Assembly: GCA_016839955.1 (NCBI GenBank)
Contig: JAEOTI010000784.1
Location: forward strand, 1 to 7,564
Source: Candidatus Hodarchaeota archaeon
GTDB lineage: Archaea; Asgardarchaeota; Heimdallarchaeia; Hodarchaeales; YT1-057
Direction of reading: 5' to 3'
Length of the DNA: 7,564 bases
The notes beneath the pieces are model-generated. The model worked only from the letters and a program-made list of their open reading frames with translations, was not told the DNA's origin and made no database searches. Shown in pieces: positions 1-5,374 of the stretch. Within the stretch, counting starts at the first letter, position 1; each line of letters opens with the position of its first letter. The position numbers and the translations under genes were made by a program.

Positions 1-662
1 CCTAAACTTAGAATACAAGCAGCTTCACCATCACGTTTTCCAATAGCTTTAGCTATAACTATTGCCTCTTTATGAAGGTTTTCAGCCTTTTCAAGTTCTC
101 CTTGTTGCCTATATAACTCAGCGAGGTTATTTAACGTAATTGACAAGCCAGATTCCGCTGCAGTTGATTTAAGCTGTTTTTTAATTGAGATAGATTCCAA
201 AAAATGATCTATTGCTTTTTGGAGAAAGCCTAAGTTATGATAAACAATACCCAAATTCTGTAACGAAGCAGCGATTCCTTCTTTGTCAGCTAATCGTTTT
301 CGAATTCCTAAACTTTCAAGATAATAAGCTTCAGCTCCTTCTGGGTTTCCACGAACCCACTCTAGATTTGCACGGTAATTCAATGCATAAGCACGACAAA
401 GATCGTATGATATCAAGGAGCTTTTAGAAATCGCTTCGTCAAGAAATTTCTCTGCTTGGGAGAAATCCCCTCGCCTTTGGTAGAGTTTTCCTAGTTCAGC
501 AAGTGAATCTGTTTCAAACTCTTCCATTTCCTTGATATCTTTTGTTTGCGCCCGGATTTCTAATAATATAGGAAGAGCATTCTCAAAGTTGCCGATATGT
601 ACTAATTCACGTGCTTCAGCTAGTTTATTATATATTTCATCTCTTGTAAGAGCCAAAAGCAT
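1..662 (-). CDS. TPR-repeat protein, N-terminal part (cut by left window edge)
   Basis: Reading the minus strand from an ATG at 662 gives an open frame of 220 codons that runs off the window. An in-frame TGA directly precedes the ATG, so the start cannot lie further upstream. The protein is made of helix-pair repeats of about 34-40 residues with TPR signatures: LGKLYQRRGDFSQAEKFL near residues 57-74, a looser unit near 90-125, LQNLGIVYHNLGFLQKAI near 134-151 and LNNLAELYRQQGELEKAE near 177-194; a further repeat begins at the edge. TPR arrays are superhelical scaffolds that bind peptides or proteins; these longer repeats with basic IKKQL-type ends resemble the kinesin-light-chain-like class. 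No signal peptide or membrane segment is seen, so it is probably cytoplasmic. A fused effector or signalling domain could lie beyond the window. It is transcribed divergently from the coiled-coil/methyltransferase cluster. The TPR assignment is firm; the cellular role is unknown. Confidence 0.88.
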   Translation of the reverse strand, partial: MLLALTRDEIYNKLAEARELVHIGNFENALPILLEIRAQTKDIKEMEEFETDSLAELGKLYQRRGDFSQAEKFLDEAISKSSLISYDLCRAYALNYRANLEWVRGNPEGAEAYYLESLGIRKRLADKEGIAASLQNLGIVYHNLGFLQKAIDHFLESISIKKQLKSTAAESGLSITLNNLAELYRQQGELEKAENLHKEAIVIAKAIGKRDGEAACILSL

Positions 663-715
663 TCAACTCAAAATATAAAGAGATCTGGTAAGACATCCAA
701 GCATTAACTTATTTG

Positions 716-727
716 ATTTAATATACT
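716..727 (-). promoter_or_regulatory. candidate TATA box for the TPR gene
   Basis: The minus strand reads AGTATATTAAAT here. If it is a TATA element, transcription would begin about 26 bases downstream, near 695, leaving a leader of roughly 33 bases before the ATG at 662. The region is so AT-rich that TATA-like strings are expected by chance. A second one (TTTATATTTT, minus strand, 670-679) lies too close to the ATG to serve that start codon. Confidence 0.25.
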
Positions 728-733
728 ATTTTT

Positions 734-780
734 CTGAAAAAAACATCAAATAGTGTAGCATCCAATTATGTTTTTTTTAG
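734..780. repeat. inverted repeat (13-base arms, 21-base loop)
   Basis: CTGAAAAAAACAT at 734-746 faces ATGTTTTTTTTAG at 768-780. Twelve of thirteen positions are complementary and the thirteenth is a G-T wobble. The core is a run of A opposite a run of T, which lowers its significance, but the ends (CTG/TAG and CAT/ATG) also match. A second, overlapping inverted pair, ACTATTT at 725-731 and AAATAGT at 748-754, uses part of the loop. It lies in the divergent region upstream of the TPR gene and could be a transcribed hairpin, an operator, or a short mobile-element remnant; no coding content is seen. Confidence 0.5.
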
Positions 781-896
781 CACTTTAGTTGTATTTCCTA
801 TATTATCCGGTTAAAATGAGTTTTAGGTGAAGTATCGTTGAATATAGTCTCTACAATCTACTTTTTTTTTTAATAAGAAAAGTAAAAACAAGAAAA

Positions 897-912
897 ATCA
901 AAGGTCTTTGAT
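897..912. promoter_or_regulatory. perfect palindrome, candidate operator (left)
   Basis: ATCAAAG-GT-CTTTGAT: two perfect 7-base arms around a 2-base centre. It lies 124-139 bases upstream of the coiled-coil ATG and upstream of the only TATA-like string for that gene. The form suits binding by a dimeric helix-turn-helix protein. It shares the TCAAAG half-site with the palindrome at 927-946, and the two centres are 32 bases apart, close to three helical turns. No regulator gene is visible in the window, so function is inferred. Confidence 0.4.
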
Positions 913-926
913 GTCATCTAAGAGCA

Positions 927-946
927 AATGTCTTTTCAAAGACATT
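927..946. promoter_or_regulatory. perfect palindrome, candidate operator (right)
   Basis: AATGTCTTT-TC-AAAGACATT: two perfect 9-base arms around a 2-base centre, not just a homopolymer pair. If transcribed it would form a hairpin of about 8 pairs with a UUCA loop. It sits 90-109 bases upstream of the coiled-coil start codon. Its TCAAAGAC (936-943) also complements GTCTTTGA (904-911) in the neighbouring palindrome, so local and long-range pairings exclude each other. Confidence 0.45.
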
Positions 947-1022
947 AGAAATTTCAAGTAAACAATTATCTAATTTACAATAATACAATCAATATTGAAG
1001 AAGGGCGTTCTTAGGCTTTTAT

Positions 1023-1028
1023 TGAGGT
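1023..1028 (+). promoter_or_regulatory. ribosome binding site of the coiled-coil gene
   Basis: TGAGGT ends seven bases before the ATG at 1036 and matches the archaeal anti-Shine-Dalgarno over GAGGT. It supports this ATG and is the only well-spaced ribosome binding site in the plus-strand cluster. Confidence 0.6.
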
Positions 1029-1035
1029 TCAATTC

Positions 1036-2388
1036 ATGAGTGATTTAGATTTAGCAAGTTTGAGAGAATTAATTGAAGAAATACATAGAGAAAACTCTAT
1101 GGCATGGGAAGTTTCAAATCAAGCAAATAGAGAACTGCAGATTCTCTCTCTTGAGTTAGGACTTACTGTTGATGATTTGGAAAAAAAACGAGAAGAACTC
1201 TTTCAAGGTAGACGCGCAGTAGAAGGAGCAATAGAAAGTCTTGGGATAGTACGAGACGAGTTAATAGCAGAGCATCAGAGACTAATGATAGAAGTTGAGG
1301 AATCTAAAGAAGGACTTGAATTTGCTCAACAAGAATCAGAGAAGAAAATTGCTGAGGCTGAGCATTCATTAGAACAAAATCTTTCACTTAAAACGAGAGA
1401 ACTTGATGCAAATATCATCAGTAAGCGATCAACTATGTCACAAACAACGGAACAGAAAGACCGGAAATTCTCTGAAGCAGTTGCGAAAGCAGAGAAAGAT
1501 TACAACGATACTGTAAAAGATGCAACAAAAAAAGCTGAAGAGAAAATCGTAAACACAGAAAAAGAAAGTGAAGAGAAAATAAGTACAAGAAAAAAATACT
1601 ACGAGTCTAATCTAACGAAGATAAACAAAGAGATTCAAGAAATTACAAAAAAACTAGAAAAGGCTGAGAAGGAACTCGAAAAAAAGGAAAAGGCGATAGA
1701 AAAACAAGATAAGAAAGTAAAAAAAGCTTCTGAAGATAAAAAAGCATCTGAAACTGCAAATCTCGATAAACTACGTAAAGAACAGCTTGAAATAAGAAAA
1801 CAAATTGATGAATTTAAAGAGACTTTGAATGCTACACAAAATGAGCGTAAAAACACAGAAGCAACTCAAAATCAGGAACTTGAAACTCTCTTAGAAGAAG
1901 AAAAACAACAATGTGAGGAGATAAGAAATACTACAACAAAAGAAAAGGAGAAGATCATCGAGCAACAGAGAGCACAATTGGAAGAATTCAGGAGCTCCCA
2001 GCGCGAAATTTTATTACAAATGAAGGCTAAAGATGCCTCAACAGTTGATGATTTGGAAGGTTCTGCAAAAGAAACTCTAGAAAAAATAAAAGAAGAAGAA
2101 GTAACGAATCTTGAAAAATTAAGGTTAACTGAGACTGAAAAGGTAAAAAGACTACGTGCTGAAGTGGAAAAGGAAGTTAAAAATAAAAAGAAAGACTTTG
2201 AGGTTTTACGAAAAGAAAAATTGCTGGATGTTCAATCAGAGGTTGTAAGAACCTATCAATCTCTATCAAATCTGCTTAAACAATTAGAACTTGAAGTGGA
2301 AAAATCTCTCACATCAGTTCCAAAAATAAAAGCTCCTCCTAAAAAGCAAAGCACCAAAGCTCCCCCTAAAAAACAAAAGAAAAAATAA
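1036..2388 (+). CDS. long coiled-coil protein with lysine/proline-rich tail
   Basis: I do not recognise a named family. The 450-residue protein has no proline in residues 1-428, one Trp (W24) and one Cys (C303), and is dominated by Glu, Lys, Gln and Ala, so it should be almost entirely helical. Residues about 25-100 and 340-425 show spaced Leu/Ile/Val compatible with coiled coil; residues about 140-290 are so charged (KAEKD, KKAEEK and EKKEKA type) that single stable alpha helix is an alternative. The tail from P429 carries all five prolines, a tandem KAPPKKQ motif (432-438, 441-447) and a final KKK, a composition typical of disordered nucleic-acid-binding tails. No Walker A or B motif, SMC/Rad50 head, signal peptide or membrane segment is seen, so it is not an SMC ATPase. 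The ATG is supported by GAGGT seven bases upstream. The first methyltransferase gene starts 33 bases after its stop with no evident promoter, suggesting co-transcription and a shared task such as scaffolding or DNA association (inference). Confidence 0.85.
   Translation: MSDLDLASLRELIEEIHRENSMAWEVSNQANRELQILSLELGLTVDDLEKKREELFQGRRAVEGAIESLGIVRDELIAEHQRLMIEVEESKEGLEFAQQESEKKIAEAEHSLEQNLSLKTRELDANIISKRSTMSQTTEQKDRKFSEAVAKAEKDYNDTVKDATKKAEEKIVNTEKESEEKISTRKKYYESNLTKINKEIQEITKKLEKAEKELEKKEKAIEKQDKKVKKASEDKKASETANLDKLRKEQLEIRKQIDEFKETLNATQNERKNTEATQNQELETLLEEEKQQCEEIRNTTTKEKEKIIEQQRAQLEEFRSSQREILLQMKAKDASTVDDLEGSAKETLEKIKEEEVTNLEKLRLTETEKVKRLRAEVEKEVKNKKKDFEVLRKEKLLDVQSEVVRTYQSLSNLLKQLELEVEKSLTSVPKIKAPPKKQSTKAPPKKQKKK
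2329..2376 (+). repeat. tandem KAPPKKQ coding repeat in the coiled-coil tail
   Basis: Two 21-base units (2329-2349 and 2356-2376), separated by the codons for Ser-Thr, encode the same seven residues with only synonymous differences (for example CCT CCT against CCC CCT). This points to a short internal duplication with the peptide conserved, in a basic tail that probably binds nucleic acid or a partner. Confidence 0.6.
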
Positions 2389-2421
2389 GCTTTAGGATCT
2401 AACAGATGTATTTTGATTCGT

Positions 2422-3249
2422 ATGTTAATAGAGTATAAAATTGGAGATTGTCGGAGTCTCCTAAAATCAATCAGAACACAATCCATTGATCTAGTTGTGA
2501 CATCCCCTCCATATAACATAGGAAAAAATTATGGAACGTATTCTGACTCTATTAGTTTTGATGATTGGAAGAAACTCATTACAGATGTTGGTAAACAGAT
2601 TTTTCGGGTATTAACACCATCTGGAGCTTTTTTCCTTAACTTATCTCCAATTCCTGGACCTAATAAAGAAATTATTCCATTACCGTATATTGCATATCCA
2701 ATAATGAAAGAAATTGGATTTATGCTAAGAAATTCAATAATTTGGACATTCAATAACATGCAGAATTGCACTAAACGTCTTAGTGGTCGTTGGGAAACCA
2801 TTCAATGGTGGGTTAAAGACCTTGATAATTATGTTTTTAACCTAGATAAAGTAAGGATACCTTACATAACTCAAGGAGATAAAAGGATCGAAAGAAGAGG
2901 GGGTATTGGGAGAAATCCCACTGATGTGTGGTATTTTAATCGCATAAACAACATGACGAAGAAGAAATTAGGTTTGGATCACCCAACTATTTATCCTCTT
3001 CAAATGATTGAACGAATAATCACAATGGCAAGTAAAATGGAGGACACTGTCCTTGATCCCTTTCTTGGAAGTGGAACAACCCTTGTAGCAGCTATTAACC
3101 TTTCAAGAAATGCAATTGGTTTCGAGATTGACGAAAAATACTGTAGTCTGATCCAAAAACGAGTTGAACAAGAGAGCATCATACAAGAAGACTTAGAATT
3201 TAATTTTAATGGACCACAATTTTCTAAGATAATCTCAAAATCAGCTTAA
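2422..3249 (+). CDS. beta-class DNA amino-methyltransferase (probably N4-cytosine)
   Basis: This 275-residue protein transfers a methyl group from S-adenosylmethionine to an exocyclic amino group in DNA. Catalytic motif IV is TSPPYN at residues 27-32 and the SAM-binding motif I is DPFLGSGTT at 212-220, followed by GFEID (233-237), whose acidic residue usually contacts the ribose of SAM. The order IV then I defines the beta class, and S-P-P-Y rather than D/N-P-P-Y favours N4-cytosine over N6-adenine, though not absolutely. The segment between, including GRNPTDVW (163-170) and HPTIYPLQMIERI (187-199, motif X-like), is typical of the COG0863-type family. Length is normal and all key residues are present, so it should be active. 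I chose the ATG at 2422; a TTG at 2413 would add three residues, and neither has a clear ribosome binding site. It follows the coiled-coil gene by 33 bases and precedes a second methyltransferase by 5 bases. No endonuclease is adjacent, so it is an orphan modification enzyme or part of a larger system. Confidence 0.93.
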   Translation: MLIEYKIGDCRSLLKSIRTQSIDLVVTSPPYNIGKNYGTYSDSISFDDWKKLITDVGKQIFRVLTPSGAFFLNLSPIPGPNKEIIPLPYIAYPIMKEIGFMLRNSIIWTFNNMQNCTKRLSGRWETIQWWVKDLDNYVFNLDKVRIPYITQGDKRIERRGGIGRNPTDVWYFNRINNMTKKKLGLDHPTIYPLQMIERIITMASKMEDTVLDPFLGSGTTLVAAINLSRNAIGFEIDEKYCSLIQKRVEQESIIQEDLEFNFNGPQFSKIISKSA

Positions 3250-3254
3250 AATCA

Positions 3255-4796
3255 TTGGAGGAGAAAGTTTTCTCAAACATTGGATTGGATAAATATAAAA
3301 AGGAATTATTTTCAGCGCTCAAAATAAGGAAGGGTCCTTATCAACTCATAATATTAAATATTAAGTCAATATTGAAAAATCATTCAAAATTATTCTCTGA
3401 TGGATTATTATCTATATTTACAAAGCTTTTAGCTAAAACTGGATTAATTTGGTGTTTTGTTGAGGATTTTTTTAACTATAAAGAGAAGAAATATGATTTT
3501 CGAACATATAATGTCCTTTCAGATTTTGAGACCCATTTTACAGTAAGGAACTGTATTGTCAGATTTAATCCAAATCAACAAGAAGGCGTACTTTTCAAAT
3601 CCTTTTATGATTCAATTATTTTCTGTTCCAAAGATCCAAAAGAATACAAATTTTTTAAAGACAGAATTCGCGAGAAACATATTTGGAAAGATTACGAATG
3701 GGGTGGTGGAAGAAGAAGTCGTTACAACCCTAAAGGTAAAGATCCAAGTAATTTTTGGATACGAACAGAAAGTCATAAGGGGAAAATTACAGCCTACTAC
3801 CCTTTAACTGAGTTTGAAACTCTAGAGAGAATTATTTTATCTTCCTGTTCTTCAAATGATTCTATTTTACTTGTATCAGACTCATTAAATAACGATACCA
3901 TTGGTAAAATAACGAAAAAACACACCATTGATCTCATTAATATTGAATATTCACAGAAAAAGATTAACTCAAATGGATTTCTGCAGAAAAGGAAGGAAAA
4001 ACCTTATACTGAATTAAAAGAGGTTAATTCAAGGCAAGCTGAGTCTATAATTTACTATAAAAGTAGTGAATCAATGAATGAGATATTAGACGAAAGTGTA
4101 AAGGTTATTGTTACGAGTCCACCATACTGGGGACTCCGAAACTATGATCATCCAAATCAGATTGGTTATAATGAGACGTATGAAACTTATCGAGCAAGAT
4201 TACTACAAATTTGGCAAGAATGTTACCGCGTCCTTTCTCCAAATGGTACGATTTGGGTAAATATTAACAAGAGAATAACAGATGGTAGATATCGAAACAT
4301 ACCCCATGATTTCGTAATTGATCTTGTTAAAACAAACTTCATACCCATTGATATAATCATCTGGCATCGACCAATATCTGTTCCAGGATATGGTGAAAAA
4401 AATCTAGCTGATAGATATGAAGTAATCCTTTTATTTGCTAAGAGTTTAGATTATGAATTTTCAGAAAATGGCATTTATTCTTCAGAAGATTATGCTCCTT
4501 CCTACATTAGCCAAAACCTGAATATTTGGAAAATGTTTAGGAAAATTGGGAACATAGGAAAGACCATTAAATCAATGAAAAAAGACTGTGGATTGAAGCA
4601 TACAGCCATGTTTCCAGAAGAACTTCCTCGGCGAGCAATACTGATTGGTTCAAATAAAGAAGATCTAATTCTTGACCCTTTTCTTGGTTCTGGCACAACT
4701 CTTGCAGTAGCAAAAGAACTAGGAAGATCTGGAATAGGCTATGAGATTAATCCAAAATATCGCTCATTAATCGATTTTCGACTACGAAATAAGTAG
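3255..4796 (+). CDS. fused pseudo-methyltransferase and active beta-class DNA methyltransferase
   Basis: The 513-residue protein has two methyltransferase-like halves. The C-terminal half (about 260-513) is intact: TSPPYW at 287-292, NLADRYEVILLFAKS in the middle, H449..FPEELPRRAI, DPFLGSGTT at 474-482 and GYEIN at 495-499, in the beta-class order and with the SPPY form common in N4-cytosine enzymes. The N-terminal half (about 10-235) follows the same layout without the catalytic residues: GPYQLIILNIKS (27-38) stands where TSPPY is expected, then GLIWCFVEDFFN (63-74), YDSIIFCSKD (118-127), GKDPSNFW (161-168, matching GRNPTDVW of the preceding gene), LERIILSS (190-197) and SILLVSDSLNN (203-213) in place of DPFLGSGTT. 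It therefore looks like a degenerate copy kept for DNA recognition or dimerisation. The start is uncertain: the TTG at 3255 lies five bases after the preceding stop with no upstream ribosome binding site, while GGAGGAG (3257-3263) falls inside the first codons; TTG at 3285 is an alternative. Translation is probably coupled to the upstream gene. Confidence 0.9.
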   Translation: MEEKVFSNIGLDKYKKELFSALKIRKGPYQLIILNIKSILKNHSKLFSDGLLSIFTKLLAKTGLIWCFVEDFFNYKEKKYDFRTYNVLSDFETHFTVRNCIVRFNPNQQEGVLFKSFYDSIIFCSKDPKEYKFFKDRIREKHIWKDYEWGGGRRSRYNPKGKDPSNFWIRTESHKGKITAYYPLTEFETLERIILSSCSSNDSILLVSDSLNNDTIGKITKKHTIDLINIEYSQKKINSNGFLQKRKEKPYTELKEVNSRQAESIIYYKSSESMNEILDESVKVIVTSPPYWGLRNYDHPNQIGYNETYETYRARLLQIWQECYRVLSPNGTIWVNINKRITDGRYRNIPHDFVIDLVKTNFIPIDIIIWHRPISVPGYGEKNLADRYEVILLFAKSLDYEFSENGIYSSEDYAPSYISQNLNIWKMFRKIGNIGKTIKSMKKDCGLKHTAMFPEELPRRAILIGSNKEDLILDPFLGSGTTLAVAKELGRSGIGYEINPKYRSLIDFRLRNK

Positions 4797-4817
4797 TCAC
4801 TTTAAAATTTCTCAGAA

Positions 4818-5273
4818 TCATGCCAAATCTTTTTTCACAATGATCTCCCAAAGATCATATGCTTCAAGATAGGTTTCTTCGACCTTGAAATAACCTAATT
4901 TTTCGTAAAAGTCAATAGCGTATGGGTTAGCAGATATCTGAGTATATGTATAGCCTTGTAAACTAGCCAATTTCTCAAGATGGGTAATTAATTTTGACCC
5001 TACACCCTTTCCTTCGCAATTAGGATCAACGAAGACATCCATAATGAGATTCTTACGAACCGCTGCGGTACCAATAATTTTGTTGTTTTCTTCCGCAATA
5101 AAGATTTTCTGTCCGTGATAGGGTTTACTAAAATAATCGGGCTTATATTCAATATACAACAATTGAATGGTAGCCTCTGGATAATCCTTACTAAGTGATT
5201 CTTTGACTGTCTTTCTGACTAAATTTGACACGCCTACAGAATCTTCTGGCTGGAAATCTCTAATAGTTATCAT
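4818..5273 (-). CDS. GNAT-family N-acetyltransferase
   Basis: A 151-residue protein spanning a single GNAT domain, expected to move an acetyl group from acetyl-CoA to an amine; the substrate cannot be read from the sequence. It starts MITIRDFQPED, the usual first strand of the fold. IFIAEENNKIIGTAAV (57-72) is the central hairpin. The acetyl-CoA pyrophosphate loop is CEGKGVGSKL (86-95), the motif A form Q/R-x-x-G-x-G/A with Cys in the first position. ANPYAIDFYEKLGY (115-128) is the motif B helix with the conserved FYEKLGF/Y. No signal peptide or membrane segment is seen. I prefer the ATG at 5273 to a TTG at 5294, because it fits the family start and lies about 26 bases from a TATA box. Its stop lies 21 bases from that of the convergent methyltransferase gene. 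It lies downstream of valS on the same strand but appears to have its own promoter. Confidence 0.9.
   Translation of the reverse strand: MITIRDFQPEDSVGVSNLVRKTVKESLSKDYPEATIQLLYIEYKPDYFSKPYHGQKIFIAEENNKIIGTAAVRKNLIMDVFVDPNCEGKGVGSKLITHLEKLASLQGYTYTQISANPYAIDFYEKLGYFKVEETYLEAYDLWEIIVKKDLA
4830..4835 (+). terminator. candidate oligo-T terminator of the methyltransferase cluster
   Basis: A run of six T on the plus strand lies 34-39 bases after the stop of the second methyltransferase. Archaeal RNA polymerase often terminates at oligo-T without a hairpin. It overlaps the 3' end of the convergent acetyltransferase gene (coding AAA/AAG there), so the run may simply reflect lysine codons. Confidence 0.25.
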
Positions 5274-5294
5274 TTTTATAACCAATAGTGTCAA

Positions 5295-5302
5295 TTATAT
5301 AA
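5295..5302 (-). promoter_or_regulatory. TATA box giving a leaderless acetyltransferase transcript
   Basis: TTATATAA (self-complementary) is centred at 5298.5, 25.5 bases before the A of the ATG at 5273. Archaeal TATA boxes are typically centred about 26 bases before the transcription start, so the mRNA should begin at or beside the ATG. No ribosome binding site lies in the gap, which fits leaderless translation. The upstream BRE is not clear. Confidence 0.55.
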
Positions 5303-5374
5303 TTGAAATATCATCCATTAAATTATTTACCGAATAGTTACAATTCTAGTCTTTTGTATACATGATCCTAAACC

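Larger units (their letters stand above)
663..1035. other. divergent intergenic region, about 370 bases, no gene found
   Basis: This stretch separates the start of the minus-strand TPR gene from the start of the plus-strand coiled-coil gene, so it should hold promoters for both. I see no convincing open frame, tRNA or CRISPR repeat. It contains T runs of 8 (771-778) and 10 (862-871), a long A/T-rich inverted repeat on the left, two perfect short palindromes at 897-912 and 927-946, and a weak TATA-like string TTTACAATAATA at 974-985. That string would place a plus-strand transcription start near 1006, about 30 bases before the coiled-coil ATG. Confidence 0.7.

Noticed and set aside
212..427. 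71-codon plus-strand open frame
   Set aside because: It lies antisense to clear TPR repeats of the minus-strand gene and its translation resembles no known protein.
771..871. T8 (771-778) and T10 (862-871) runs as archaeal terminators
   Set aside because: No plus-strand gene ends upstream of them in the window; the adjacent gene runs on the minus strand and starts here, so they are more likely intergenic A/T runs.
998..1012. Small hairpin AAGAA-GGGCG-TTCTT before the coiled-coil ribosome binding site
   Set aside because: Five-base arms of A and T mostly, expected by chance in such AT-rich DNA.
1036..2388. Coiled-coil protein as an SMC, Rad50 or RecN-like ATPase
   Set aside because: There is no Walker A, signature or Walker B motif and no hinge-like globular segment; only helix and a basic tail.
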